22,718 nucleotides of DNA from Bacteroides fragilis (GCA_023664485.1 JAMPFK010000034.1:1-22718); one strand, 5' to 3'; counted from the first letter of the stretch, positions 7,224 to 15,648 are shown. Notes: generated from the sequence alone by a model not told the origin. A program made the numbers and translations.

Positions 7224-7362
7224 GTATAGGGAGCGGGAAAATCCAAATGCCAGGCAGTAACGGCGGCTTATCGATTTTCTGGCGCCGCAGAAAGCGGATC
7301 CGGGATAATCCGGCCCGCTTCCGAGACGCTTTTCATTTTGGGGTTCCGTAAAATATCTTCCT

Positions 7363-8400
7363 CTACCAGATTCCCAGAAGATGCTGCATCAGCAGGCTGA
7401 CGCCGGTGATGCCGACCCAGCAGCAAAAGCCCATGACGATCGGTTTGCCGCCTGTTTTGACGAGCTTGACGATATCGGTATTTAAACCGATGGCGCTCAT
7501 GGCGAGCACAATAAAGAATTTACTCAGTTCCTTGACCGGCGTAAAGACGCCCGTGTCGATTCCCGCGGAAACTGCAATGGTAGTGATGACGGATGCCGCG
7601 ATAAAGTAAAGGATGAAAAAAGGAAAGATCTGTTTCAGGCTGACCTTTTTTCCTTCGTCTCCGCTCTGCTTTTCTTTCCTCGTGCGGAGCATGGCAAGTA
7701 CGAGGGTGATCGGAATGATAGCGAGCGTCCGGGTGAGCTTGACGGTGACCGCGGTGTCGAGCGTCGCGGAACCGAGCCCCCACATGCTGTCCCAGGTAGA
7801 GGCGGCCGCCGTGACGGAAGAGGTATCGTTTACGGCCGTTCCGGCGAAGATGCCGAAGGCCTCGCCCGTATCGGTGGCAAAACCGATTAATTTTCCGAAG
7901 GCCGGGAAAAGCAGCGCCGCCAGTACGTTGAAGAAAAAGATGACGGAGATGGCCTGCGCTACCTCTTCGTCATCGGCGTCGATGACGGGGGCCGTTGCCG
8001 CGATGGCGGAGCCGCCGCAGATGGAGGAGCCGACGCCGACCAGCGTGGAAATCCTGCCGGGAATGCGCATGGCTCTATGTAAGACATAGGCGATGATAAG
8101 GGAAGTGGCGATCGTGCTGATGATAATAGGCAGCGACTGCCTGCCGGTCTGTAGGATAACGGTCAGATTCATGCCGAAGCCTAACAGGATGACGGCCCAT
8201 TGTAATACTTTTTTGGAAGTGAATCTGATGCCCTGCTCGAAAGGGGTTTTGTTTCTGATGAACAGCGTAACGATCATACCGGCGATAATCGCAATGACCG
8301 CGCCGCCGATAATGGGAAACTGTTTTCCGAGAAACCAGGATGGGACCGTGATGACAAGGCAGAGCAGGATGCCTTTCCAGTTTTTTTCCAGAAATTTCAT
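7363..8400 (-). CDS. YeiH / UPF0324 family membrane protein (putative sulfate exporter family)
   Basis: The 345-residue polytopic membrane protein has about ten hydrophobic segments, e.g. at ~11-25, 31-48, 66-84, 92-108, 152-170, 226-238, 258-282 and 325-342. Family hallmarks are VGVGSSICGGSAIAATAPVI (121-140) followed by DADDEEVAQAISV, GTAVNDTSSVTAAA (187-200), and SAIGLNTDI near 302. Members are annotated as putative sulfate exporters, but the substrate is not established. The start at 8400 is chosen because AAAGGAGA lies upstream (spacing ~13 nt, rather long). The longer frame from TTG 8481 would begin inside the promoter -10 region and is rejected. The gene is divergent from the dCMP deaminase gene and convergent with thyX. 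The 139-base gap before thyX's end contains an imperfect GC-rich hairpin (about 7294-7322) without a T-tract. Confidence 0.85.
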   Translation of the reverse strand: MKFLEKNWKGILLCLVITVPSWFLGKQFPIIGGAVIAIIAGMIVTLFIRNKTPFEQGIRFTSKKVLQWAVILLGFGMNLTVILQTGRQSLPIIISTIATSLIIAYVLHRAMRIPGRISTLVGVGSSICGGSAIAATAPVIDADDEEVAQAISVIFFFNVLAALLFPAFGKLIGFATDTGEAFGIFAGTAVNDTSSVTAAASTWDSMWGLGSATLDTAVTVKLTRTLAIIPITLVLAMLRTRKEKQSGDEGKKVSLKQIFPFFILYFIAASVITTIAVSAGIDTGVFTPVKELSKFFIVLAMSAIGLNTDIVKLVKTGGKPIVMGFCCWVGITGVSLLMQHLLGIW

Positions 8401-8460
8401 TTGACAACGATGTCTCCTTTCGTTTTTTATCCTTTGATGCTTTAGAGTGCAATCGTAATC

Positions 8461-8489
8461 ATTATAAGCATAACTTGACAATCTGTCTA
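8461..8489 (-). promoter_or_regulatory. Promoter of the YeiH-type gene
   Basis: Minus-strand TAGACA (8484-8489) and a perfect TATAAT (8461-8466) are 17 nt apart. The leader to the chosen ATG is about 55 nt. Confidence 0.75.
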
Positions 8490-8503
8490 TCGTTTGCTAT
8501 TGT
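8475..8503 (+). promoter_or_regulatory. Promoter of the dCMP deaminase gene
   Basis: A perfect TTGACA (8475-8480) is followed after 17 nt by TATTGT (8498-8503). It overlaps the divergent promoter on the other strand: the minus-strand -35 lies in this spacer. Confidence 0.55.
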
Positions 8504-8592
8504 GTTTTTGAAATGGAGCCGGCAGTCTGGCCGCCGGGCTGAACCGCTGCGGACGGTAACGGACTGAAAATCCCGCAGGCTGAGAGAAAGGC

Positions 8593-9096
8593 ATGGTTGT
8601 TAAGATGGTAAAACCGCAGGCGAATAAAAGAATCTCCAAAAGCGACACCTATTTGAATTGCGCGGAAGCCTTTGCATATAGAAGCACCTGTATCAAAAGA
8701 AAATACGGCGCGGTCATCGTCAAGGACGACGCGGTCATCTCTACGGGGTATAACGGGTCCCCGCGCGGGTTCGAGAATTGCTGCGATACGGGTATCTGTC
8801 CGAGGATTCCGAGGAATATGCACCAGGGGGAAGGGTATGAGATCTGCCGTGCAATCCATGCGGAGGCAAATGCCCTGCTGAATTGCTCCAGAGAGCAGAC
8901 GCTGGGAGCCGACCTGTATCTGGCGGGTATCAATCCTGAGGACTGTTCGGTGCATAAAGCGAAACCCTGTCCTTTGTGCGCCCGGATGATCATTCAGGCA
9001 GGGATTCGGAATGTCATTCTGCGGGCAGGAGAGGGAGCGGATAATTTTATGACGATTCCGGCGGCGGAGCTGGAATGGTATAAGGAAGCATTTTAG
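8593..9096 (+). CDS. Deoxycytidylate (dCMP) deaminase, ComEB type
   Basis: This zinc enzyme converts dCMP to dUMP, the substrate of thymidylate synthase. The 167-residue length is normal. Zinc and catalytic motifs are clear: HAEAN with His89 and catalytic Glu91, and PCPLCAR with Cys126 and Cys129. The region TGYNGSPRGFENCCDTGICP (51-70) is the typical substrate and second-metal loop of dCMP deaminases, and its cysteines separate the enzyme from cytidine deaminases. ATG 8593 comes 1 nt after GAGAGAAAGG, unusually close; the next in-frame ATG is 8605, about 13 nt from AAAGG. The start could therefore be either, giving MVVKMVK or MVK. The pairing with thyX nearby supports a role in dTMP supply, though the YeiH-type gene lies between them on the other strand. 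Confidence 0.9.
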   Translation: MVVKMVKPQANKRISKSDTYLNCAEAFAYRSTCIKRKYGAVIVKDDAVISTGYNGSPRGFENCCDTGICPRIPRNMHQGEGYEICRAIHAEANALLNCSREQTLGADLYLAGINPEDCSVHKAKPCPLCARMIIQAGIRNVILRAGEGADNFMTIPAAELEWYKEAF

Positions 9097-9104
9097 CAGT
9101 ACCT

Positions 9105-9133
9105 TGGACAAACCTCCGTAAAAAAGGTATACT
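9105..9133 (+). promoter_or_regulatory. Promoter of the degenerate GGDEF gene
   Basis: TGGACA (9105-9110, 5/6) and TATACT (9128-9133, 5/6) are 17 nt apart. AGTACCTT at about 9099-9106 and AAGGTATACT (9124-9133) form a partial dyad around it. Confidence 0.6.
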
Positions 9134-9181
9134 AAATGCAGATTTTGAATAGAATCAATGGGGATAAGAGAGGTATGCGGT

Positions 9182-10108
9182 ATGGAGTATGGGGCAGTTC
9201 CTTTTGAAAAGAGAATCAAAAAGAACATTAAGAATTACGCGATGGATAATCTGTATCCTGTGGACTCTTTGAGAGAGCATCTGAAAGCGCTTGCGGCCAT
9301 AACGGGCGCGGAGCTTCTGCTGACGGACAGACACGGGGAAAAGGCCGTTTCCGCCGGGAATTTTGCCGGGTTTCTGCCGGATGTGGTCGGGGAACCGGGG
9401 AAAAAGGTGCGCGTCTGCGGCAGGACGATAGCGCATCTTTATGTAAAAATGGACGGCGTGGAAGCCGGTAAAGAGCAGGTCGTAGAGGATATGCTGGAGG
9501 CGGAGGTGAAGATGTTCTCCTGTCTTGGCGAAGAGGCATACCGGCACAGAGAGTACGCGATTTATATGGATGAACTGGAAGAAAAACTGGGCGAGAAGCA
9601 TATCCAGACGGCGGACGGAGAGATGGAGGACGCTTTGACAGGCGTATATCATAAATTCTGTTTTGAAGAACGCATGAGAGCGATGGATGCGTCGGAGGTC
9701 GTTCCTGTGGCGGTCATCAATGCCAATATCAACGACTGGAAATATGTCAACGACCATTTTGGCGATGAGGAGAGCGACCGGCTGATCAGGACGATTGCCG
9801 GATTTTTACAGAAAGAGGCAAAGCCGGACTACATAATCGGCCGCGTGGACGGCGATGTGTTCATCGTGCTGATACCGATGGCGGAAGACGGAGAAGCGGA
9901 AGATTACTGCGGCAGAGTGCAGGCGGCGTGTCTTGCTTTTGAGGACGAAAAGCTTGCGCCGTCAGTAGCCTGCGGCATTGTCTATAAAACGAATGTGGAA
10001 GAAAGGATCATGGATAAGCTGCCGGATGCTGAATATGAGATGTTCAATAACAAGTTCGAGATAAAAAATGCGCCCGGATACCGGGAGCGGCTGGAGAAGA
10101 GAAAATAA
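9182..10108 (+). CDS. Degenerate GGDEF-domain protein
   Basis: The 308-residue soluble protein has an N-terminal region (~30-120) like a PocR/GAF-type sensor (LKALAAITGAELLLTDRHGE, then PGKKVRVCGRTIAHLYVKM). A short helical linker follows, then a GGDEF-type domain from ~148. That domain keeps DALTGVYHKFCFEERM (150-165), a form of DxLTGLxNR, and NINDWKYVNDHFGDE (182-196). The signature loop reads RVDGDVF (221-227) where active enzymes have RxGGDEF. The first Gly and the metal-binding Glu are lost, so cyclic-di-GMP synthesis is unlikely; a regulatory or binding role is inferred. ATG 9182 follows AAGAGAGG at good spacing; the earlier in-frame ATG at 9158 has none. The gene is monocistronic, with its own promoter and terminator. 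Confidence 0.75.
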   Translation: MEYGAVPFEKRIKKNIKNYAMDNLYPVDSLREHLKALAAITGAELLLTDRHGEKAVSAGNFAGFLPDVVGEPGKKVRVCGRTIAHLYVKMDGVEAGKEQVVEDMLEAEVKMFSCLGEEAYRHREYAIYMDELEEKLGEKHIQTADGEMEDALTGVYHKFCFEERMRAMDASEVVPVAVINANINDWKYVNDHFGDEESDRLIRTIAGFLQKEAKPDYIIGRVDGDVFIVLIPMAEDGEAEDYCGRVQAACLAFEDEKLAPSVACGIVYKTNVEERIMDKLPDAEYEMFNNKFEIKNAPGYRERLEKRK

Positions 10109-10156
10109 GCGCCGATATTCGGAATAATTACGATAACAGCACAGAAGATGGGAATG

Positions 10157-10190
10157 CCGGGCCGTTTAAATTGACGGCCCGGTATTTTTG
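10157..10190 (+). terminator. Intrinsic terminator after the GGDEF-type gene
   Basis: CCGGGCCGT (10157-10165) and ACGGCCCGG (10174-10182) form a perfect 9-bp GC-rich stem with an 8-nt loop, followed by TATTTTTG. Confidence 0.9.
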
Positions 10191-10210
10191 TGCCGATAAC
10201 CGGGAATTCT

Positions 10211-10316
10211 AAAAAAAGTATTAAATTCTATTTTTTGGGAGATGATAAGAAAATAAGAGAAAAAATGAGAAAACAAGAGATAATAATTGAAAAACATGAG
10301 AAATATCACTTTTTTT
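10211..10316. other. Phased A/T-tracts upstream of the groE promoter (predicted curved DNA)
   Basis: A7 at 10211, T6 at 10231, A4 at 10250, A6 at 10260, A4 at 10270, A5 at 10290 and T7 at 10310 have centres about 19.5, 18, 11, 9, 20.5 and 21 nt apart, close to one or two helical turns. Positions 10237-10303 are almost all purine on the plus strand. Such DNA is usually bent and can act as an UP element or protein site. Confidence 0.45.
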
Positions 10317-10320
10317 ACGC

Positions 10321-10349
10321 TTGCAAAGTGAAAGGGATGAAACTAATAT
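10321..10349 (+). promoter_or_regulatory. Promoter of groES-groEL
   Basis: TTGCAA (10321-10326) and TAATAT (10344-10349) are 17 nt apart. The CIRCE operator starts 11 nt after the -10, around the start of transcription. Confidence 0.6.
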
Positions 10350-10360
10350 ATGCTTAACGA

Positions 10361-10387
10361 TTAGCACTCGACCTGATTGAGTGCTAA
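10361..10387. promoter_or_regulatory. CIRCE operator (HrcA binding site)
   Basis: TTAGCACTC-N9-GAGTGCTAA is an exact match to the CIRCE consensus. HrcA binds it and represses groESL until heat shock titrates GroEL away. The hrcA gene itself is not in this window. Confidence 0.97.
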
Positions 10388-10475
10388 CAAAATAACAAAA
10401 GGATGGCGGACGCATAGAATGAAACATATGGAACGGCCGCGAAAAAAGAACATTCTATTTAAGGAGGCAGAAAAT

Positions 10476-10763
10476 ATGAAATTAGTACCACTTGGCGACA
10501 GAGTCGTATTGAAACAGTTAGTAGCTGAGGAGACGACCAAATCCGGCATCGTCCTTCCGGGACAGAGCAAAGAGAAACCGCAGCAGGCGGAGGTCATTGC
10601 GGTAGGACCGGGCGGCATGGTAGACGGCAAGGAAGTAAAGATGGAAGTAAAGGTCGGCGATCAGGTCATCTATTCCAAATATTCAGGAACGGAAGTAAAG
10701 ATCGAAGAAGAAGAGTACATCATCGTGAAACAGAATGATATTCTGGCGGTTTGCGAAGGATAA
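10476..10763 (+). CDS. groES: Co-chaperonin GroES
   Basis: GroES forms the seven-membered lid on the GroEL cavity in the cytosol. The 95-residue protein begins MKLVPLGDRVVLKQL and carries the mobile-loop region EETTKSGIVLPGQSKEKPQQ (19-38), the roof segment after AEVIAVGPGG, and the C-terminal YIIVKQNDILAV. All are typical. The start at 10476 is set by AAGGAGG 9 nt upstream; the longer open frame from 10377 runs across the CIRCE element and is not coding. groEL follows 47 nt downstream in the same transcript. CIRCE upstream indicates HrcA-controlled heat-shock regulation. Confidence 0.97.
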   Translation: MKLVPLGDRVVLKQLVAEETTKSGIVLPGQSKEKPQQAEVIAVGPGGMVDGKEVKMEVKVGDQVIYSKYSGTEVKIEEEEYIIVKQNDILAVCEG

Positions 10764-10810
10764 GCAGAACAGGAAAATGAATGGTTGAACAGACAGGAGG
10801 AAGATTCATC

Positions 10811-12436
10811 ATGGCAAAGGAAATTAAATATGGAGCAGAAGCGAGAGCCGCATTGGAAGCCGGCGTCAATAAATTGACCGATACGGTAAGAGTAACCCTT
10901 GGACCGAAAGGCCGGAACGTTGTTCTCGATAAATCTTACGGCGCGCCGCTTATCACGAACGACGGCGTTACGATCGCAAAAGAAATCGAACTGGAAGACG
11001 CTTTTGAGAACATGGGCGCGCAGCTCGTAAAAGAGGTAGCGACAAAGACGAACGATGTGGCAGGCGATGGCACGACGACAGCGACCGTTCTGGCACAGGC
11101 TATGGTAAACGCAGGGATGAAGAACCTGGCAGCAGGCGCAAATCCGATCATCCTGAGAAAGGGTATGAAGAAGGCGACGGATGTTGCGGTAGAAGCGATT
11201 GCGAAAATGAGCTCTAAGGTAAACGGCAAAGAGCATATTGCGAGAGTGGCGGCTATTTCCGCGGGCGACGAGGAGGTAGGCCAGCTCGTAGCGGATGCGA
11301 TGGAAAAAGTATCGGGCGACGGCGTTATCACGATCGAAGAGAGCAAGACAATGCTTACCGAGCTGGATCTGGTAGAAGGTATGCAGTTCGACAGAGGATA
11401 TATTTCCGCATATATGGCGACCGATATGGATAAGATGGAAGCGACGCTGGAAAATCCTTATATCCTGATTACAGACAAGAAGATCTCCAATATTCAGGAA
11501 ATTCTTCCGATTTTGGAGCAGATCGTACAGTCAGGCGCAAAACTTCTGATCATTGCGGAGGATGTAGAGGGCGAAGCGCTGACAACACTGATCGTCAACA
11601 AGCTGCGCGGTACGTTCAACGTGGTAGCGGTGAAAGCGCCCGGTTATGGCGACAGAAGAAAAGCGATGTTAGAGGATATCGCTATTTTGACAGGCGGTCA
11701 GGTCATCAGCTCCGAACTTGGCCTGGAATTAAAGGATGCTACGATGGATCAGCTGGGCCGTGCAAAATCCGTAAAGGTTCAGAAAGAAAATACCGTTATC
11801 GTTGACGGCGAAGGCGACAAGGCGGCAATCGAGGCGAGAATCGGCCAGATCAAGAAGCAGATCGAGGAGACGACATCCGATTTCGATAAAGAAAAATTAC
11901 AGGAGCGTCTTGCCAAACTGGCGGGCGGCGTTGCAGTCATCCGCGTCGGTGCGGCGACAGAGACGGAGATGAAGGAAGCGAAGCTTCGTCTGGAAGATGC
12001 TCTCGCGGCAACAAGAGCGGCGGTAGAAGAAGGTATCATCGCGGGCGGCGGCTCCGCGTATATCCACGCGGCGAAAGAAGTTGCCAAACTGGCGGAGACG
12101 CTGGAAGGCGACGAGAAGACAGGCGCGCAGATCGTTTTGAAAGCGCTTGAGTCTCCGCTTTATCATATCGTAGCCAATGCAGGGCTGGAAGGCTCCGTTA
12201 TCATCAGCAAGGTAAGAGAGTCCAATGTCGGAATCGGCTTCGACGCTTTGAAGGAAGAATATGTCGATATGGTGGAGGCTGGTATTCTGGATCCGGCCAA
12301 GGTTTCCAGAAGCGCGCTGCAGAATGCGACGAGCGTTGCATCTACGCTGCTTACGACAGAGTCGGTCGTTGCCAATATCAAAGAAGCAGAACCCGCAATG
12401 CCGGCCGGCGGCGCCGGAATGGGCGGAATGATGTAA
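10811..12436 (+). CDS. groEL: Chaperonin GroEL
   Basis: GroEL is the 60-kDa ATP-driven chaperonin that folds proteins in a double seven-membered ring. The 541-residue length is normal. ATP-binding motifs include TLGPKGRNVVLD (29-40), NDGVTIAKEIELED (50-63) and GDGTTTATVLAQ (85-96). The apical domain and the equatorial C-terminal half are intact, and the tail ends in the Gly-Met-rich GGAGMGGMM seen in most GroELs. The start at 10811 is chosen for ACAGGAGGAAG upstream; the frame also opens at 10781. It is the second gene of the CIRCE-regulated operon and is followed by a strong terminator. Codon use is that of a highly expressed gene. Confidence 0.98.
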   Translation: MAKEIKYGAEARAALEAGVNKLTDTVRVTLGPKGRNVVLDKSYGAPLITNDGVTIAKEIELEDAFENMGAQLVKEVATKTNDVAGDGTTTATVLAQAMVNAGMKNLAAGANPIILRKGMKKATDVAVEAIAKMSSKVNGKEHIARVAAISAGDEEVGQLVADAMEKVSGDGVITIEESKTMLTELDLVEGMQFDRGYISAYMATDMDKMEATLENPYILITDKKISNIQEILPILEQIVQSGAKLLIIAEDVEGEALTTLIVNKLRGTFNVVAVKAPGYGDRRKAMLEDIAILTGGQVISSELGLELKDATMDQLGRAKSVKVQKENTVIVDGEGDKAAIEARIGQIKKQIEETTSDFDKEKLQERLAKLAGGVAVIRVGAATETEMKEAKLRLEDALAATRAAVEEGIIAGGGSAYIHAAKEVAKLAETLEGDEKTGAQIVLKALESPLYHIVANAGLEGSVIISKVRESNVGIGFDALKEEYVDMVEAGILDPAKVSRSALQNATSVASTLLTTESVVANIKEAEPAMPAGGAGMGGMM

Positions 12437-12482
12437 AGCGTTCCCATCCGCTTTATGCTGATATCGGACGTAAGAGAACAAA

Positions 12483-12519
12483 AGAGACACAGGAAGTTGA
12501 ACCTGTGTCTCTTCTTTTT
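12483..12519 (+). terminator. Intrinsic terminator after groEL
   Basis: AGAGACACAGG (12483-12493) pairs perfectly with CCTGTGTCTCT (12502-12512) around an 8-nt loop, followed by TCTTTTT. Confidence 0.92.
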
Positions 12520-12567
12520 AAATCATCCCCGCGGGTCCGCAGCGTCAGGAAATCGGCATTATTTATA

Positions 12568-12596
12568 TTGACTAAGCAAAGCGCTTCATGTATTCT
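12568..12596 (+). promoter_or_regulatory. Promoter of rel
   Basis: TTGACT (12568-12573) and TATTCT (12591-12596) are 17 nt apart, about 57 nt before the rel start codon. Confidence 0.6.
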
Positions 12597-12653
12597 TAAA
12601 ATATCCTCAAAAATATAACAAGTGAAATGTAAAACAAAGCGACTGGTGAATGT

Positions 12654-14966
12654 ATGGCAACAGAAGAAAAGAAAGAAATTGTTTTTGATGATGGCAGAAT
12701 TGAATCGATAGAAGAGTTCCAGAGTCCTGAAGCGCTGTATCAGGAGTTAATTACCCGTGTGCGCAAATATCATCCTTCGGACGATATTTCCCTGATTGAA
12801 AAAGCCTATGCGGTGGCGCATGAAGCGCATAAGGATCAGGTCCGTAAATCGGGGGAACCTTATATTATCCATCCGCTGTGCGTGGCGATCATCCTGGCGG
12901 ATCTGGAATTGGACAAAGAAACGATCGTTGGCGGACTTTTGCATGATGTCGTGGAGGATACGCCGATAACGGATGAGGAAATTGCGGCAAGATTCGGCGC
13001 GGACGTCGCCCTGATCGTAGACGGCGTTACGAAATTGGATAAACTGAGTTTTCGTGGAGAACACGGAAACGACAGGGATGCGGAAAAGCTGGAACGACAG
13101 GCGGAAAATCTGCGGAAGATGTTTCTGGCAATGGCGAAGGATATCCGCGTCATCCTCATCAAGCTGGCGGACAGACTGCACAATATGCGGACCCTGCAGT
13201 ATCGGAATGTGGAGAAGCAGAAAGAGGTCGCACGGGAAACGCTGGATATCTATTCGCCGATCGCGCAGCGGCTCGGCATCTCCAAGATTAAGGTAGAGCT
13301 GGATGATTTATCTTTAAAATATCTCGAACCGGAAGCCTATTATGAGCTGGTGGACACGATCGCGGTCCGCAAGAGCGTCCGTGAAAAATATATTCAGACG
13401 ATCGTGGACGAAGTGAGCGAGCATATCGCTCATGCCGGCATCAGGGCGCAGATAGACGGACGCATCAAACATTTTTTCAGCATTTATAAAAAAATGAAGA
13501 ATCAGAACAAGACGATCGATCAGATCTATGATTTGTTTGCGGTACGCATTATTGTAGATACGGTCATGGATTGTTATACGGTGCTCGGCGTGATTCACGA
13601 GATGTACAAACCGATTCCGGGCCGTTTCAAGGATTATATTGCGGTGCCGAAGGCGAATATGTACCAGTCTCTGCACACGACGCTGATCGGCTCCTCCGGC
13701 CAGCCTTTTGAAATACAGATCCGTACCTATGAGATGCATAAGGCGGCCGAATACGGTATCGCCGCGCATTGGAAATACAAGGAAGCCTCCGACGGCAAAA
13801 AGGTGGAGACGCAGGAGGAAGAAAAGCTCGTCTGGCTGCGTCAGATTCTGGAGTGGCAGCAGACGGCGGAGGACAATAAAGAGTTCATGAAGCTTTTAAA
13901 GAGCGATCTGAACCTTTTTTCCGATCATGTATATTGTTTTACGCCGACGGGCGACGTCAAGAATCTTCCGGCGGGCTCGACGCCGATCGATTTTGCATAC
14001 AGCATTCACAGCGCGGTCGGCAATAAGATGATCGGCGCAAGAGTGAACGGTAAGCTCGTAACGATCGATTATGAAATCAGGAACGGCGACAGGATCGAGA
14101 TTTTAACGTCCCAGAATTCCAAAGGGCCGAGCCGCGACTGGCTGAGCCTGGTAAAGAGCACGCAGGCCAAAAATAAGATCAATCAGTGGTTTAAACAGGA
14201 ATTAAAAGAAGATAATATCGTTAAGGGCAGAGAGCTTCTTTTGAACTACTGTAAGGCGAAATCCATTAATACGCAGGATGTCCTGACCCCGCAGTACGAG
14301 GAAGCGATCATGAAAAAGTACGGTTTCCGGGATTGGGACTCCGTGCTGGCCGCGGTCGGGCATGGCGGCCTGAAAGAGGGCCAGATCATCAACCGGATGC
14401 AGGAACTGTATGATAATGACCATAAAAAAGCGATGTCTGACGAAGATGTGTTAGCCGGAGTAAAGGAGAATGCCCAGCATAGCAGAATGCAGCCGAAGAA
14501 AAGCACGAGCAGCATTGTCGTAAAAGGCATTCACGACGTGGCGGTCAGGTTCTCCAAATGCTGCAGCCCGGTGCCGGGCGATGAAATCGTAGGCTTTGTC
14601 ACGAGGGGGCGGGGCGTTTCCATCCATCGTACCGATTGCGTCAATATTCTGCATCTGCCGGAGTTCGACCGCGTCAGACTGATCGATGCGGAGTGGCAGC
14701 AGGAAACGGCGGACAGCGGAGACGAGAAGTATCTGGTGGAGATCAGCATTTACGCCAATAACCGGAACGGCCTGCTGGCCGATATTTCCAGGGCGCTGAC
14801 GGAGAAAAATATCGATATCCTGGCGCTGAACACGAGGATCAATAAACAGGGAACGGCGACGATAACGGTAAGCTTCGAGATTCGCAGCAGGGAGGAACTG
14901 AACCGTATCATCGATAAGGTCCGTGTGATAGAAAGTGTTATCGACATCGAACGGACGACGGGCTGA
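12654..14966 (+). CDS. rel: Bifunctional (p)ppGpp synthetase/hydrolase Rel (RelA/SpoT family)
   Basis: Rel makes and degrades the stringent-response alarmone (p)ppGpp from ATP and GDP/GTP on starved ribosomes. All domains are present in 770 residues. The HD hydrolase spans ~45-200, with His73, HDVVED at 97-102 and the later LADRLHNMRT. The synthetase spans ~225-365, with RFKD (324-327, the charge type of bifunctional enzymes), KANMYQSLHTT (333-343) and EIQIRT (353-358). The TGS domain is at ~425-487 (GSTPIDFAYSIHSAVG). A helical region follows, then the zinc-finger-like SKCCSPVPGDEIVGF (634-648) and a C-terminal ACT domain (~693-768). The hydrolase HD motif is intact, so both activities are expected. 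Its start has only a weak ribosome binding site (GGTGAA). The MBL-fold hydrolase gene follows 28 nt later, probably in the same transcript. Confidence 0.95.
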   Translation: MATEEKKEIVFDDGRIESIEEFQSPEALYQELITRVRKYHPSDDISLIEKAYAVAHEAHKDQVRKSGEPYIIHPLCVAIILADLELDKETIVGGLLHDVVEDTPITDEEIAARFGADVALIVDGVTKLDKLSFRGEHGNDRDAEKLERQAENLRKMFLAMAKDIRVILIKLADRLHNMRTLQYRNVEKQKEVARETLDIYSPIAQRLGISKIKVELDDLSLKYLEPEAYYELVDTIAVRKSVREKYIQTIVDEVSEHIAHAGIRAQIDGRIKHFFSIYKKMKNQNKTIDQIYDLFAVRIIVDTVMDCYTVLGVIHEMYKPIPGRFKDYIAVPKANMYQSLHTTLIGSSGQPFEIQIRTYEMHKAAEYGIAAHWKYKEASDGKKVETQEEEKLVWLRQILEWQQTAEDNKEFMKLLKSDLNLFSDHVYCFTPTGDVKNLPAGSTPIDFAYSIHSAVGNKMIGARVNGKLVTIDYEIRNGDRIEILTSQNSKGPSRDWLSLVKSTQAKNKINQWFKQELKEDNIVKGRELLLNYCKAKSINTQDVLTPQYEEAIMKKYGFRDWDSVLAAVGHGGLKEGQIINRMQELYDNDHKKAMSDEDVLAGVKENAQHSRMQPKKSTSSIVVKGIHDVAVRFSKCCSPVPGDEIVGFVTRGRGVSIHRTDCVNILHLPEFDRVRLIDAEWQQETADSGDEKYLVEISIYANNRNGLLADISRALTEKNIDILALNTRINKQGTATITVSFEIRSREELNRIIDKVRVIESVIDIERTTG

Positions 14967-14994
14967 AAGCGGCATAAAAGGAAGGTGTACTGAC

Positions 14995-15624
14995 ATGTCA
15001 AATTTAAAGATCGGCAGACTGATGCTCGGCATCTGCCAGACGAATTGTTATTTTGTATACAGGGAGGGCGAAAAGGATGTTATCTTTTTCGACCCGGCGG
15101 ATAGGGGCGATTATATTTATGAGGCCCTGAAAGAAAAAGGTTTCCGGGTGGCGGGTATTTTGCTGACCCACGGACATTTTGATCATATCTGGGGGACGAA
15201 TAAGCTGCGTGAGTTATCCGGCGCGCCGATTTACGCATATGAGGCGGAAAAAGTACTGTGCGAGGATGCCGTTGCCAATGTATCGGAGCAGGCGGGCAGG
15301 CCCTGTACGGTCGTGCCGGACCGATATCTGAAGGACGGAGAAGAAATTACGATCGCGGGCATGACCTGTAAGCTCATCGCGACGCCGGGGCATACGGTCG
15401 GGAGCTGCTGCTATTATTTTGAAAATGACGGTATCCTGATCAGCGGGGACACGCTGTTCCAGGAATCTGTAGGCAGAACGGATCTGGCGACAGGCAGTAT
15501 GAGCGCGCTCGTCCGTTCCGTGAAGGAAAGACTGTTTGTCCTGCCGGATGAGGTAAGGGTGTATCCGGGGCATGGCGAGATGACGGAGATTGGCTATGAG
15601 AAAGCGCATAATCCGTTTTTCTAA
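14995..15624 (+). CDS. MBL-fold metallo-hydrolase (glyoxalase II-like / YcbL type)
   Basis: The 209-residue protein has the full metal-binding set of the metallo-beta-lactamase fold: THGHFDH (58-64, giving His59, His61, Asp63 and His64), His133 in TPGHTVGS, Asp152 in SGDTLF and His193 in PGHG. This arrangement, with a short C-terminus, is typical of the glyoxalase II-like YcbL group, which may hydrolyse thioesters such as S-lactoylglutathione or a bacillithiol/other thiol counterpart. The substrate here is unknown. ATG 14995 follows AAAGGAAGGTG; the frame is open further upstream but without a ribosome binding site. Downstream of rel by 28 nt, a neighbourhood common in Firmicutes, it is likely co-transcribed with rel. 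Confidence 0.9.
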   Translation: MSNLKIGRLMLGICQTNCYFVYREGEKDVIFFDPADRGDYIYEALKEKGFRVAGILLTHGHFDHIWGTNKLRELSGAPIYAYEAEKVLCEDAVANVSEQAGRPCTVVPDRYLKDGEEITIAGMTCKLIATPGHTVGSCCYYFENDGILISGDTLFQESVGRTDLATGSMSALVRSVKERLFVLPDEVRVYPGHGEMTEIGYEKAHNPFF

Positions 15625-15648
15625 GCATTCTGCCGGGTGCGTGAAAAG

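Noticed and set aside
7294..7322. Imperfect GC-rich hairpin between thyX and the YeiH-type gene as terminator
   Set aside because: The stem has mismatches and there is no T-tract on either strand. It may reduce read-through but cannot be called a terminator.
8401..8481. N-terminal extension of the YeiH-type protein from TTG 8481
   Set aside because: It would start inside the promoter, and the 27 extra residues are hydrophilic and unlike the family.
8497..9228. 243-codon minus-strand frame across the dCMP deaminase gene
   Set aside because: The plus strand encodes a complete deaminase with zinc motifs, and the minus product has no recognisable features.
10377..10475. N-terminal extension of GroES
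   Set aside because: It overlaps the CIRCE operator, and the ATG at 10476 has a perfect AAGGAGG.
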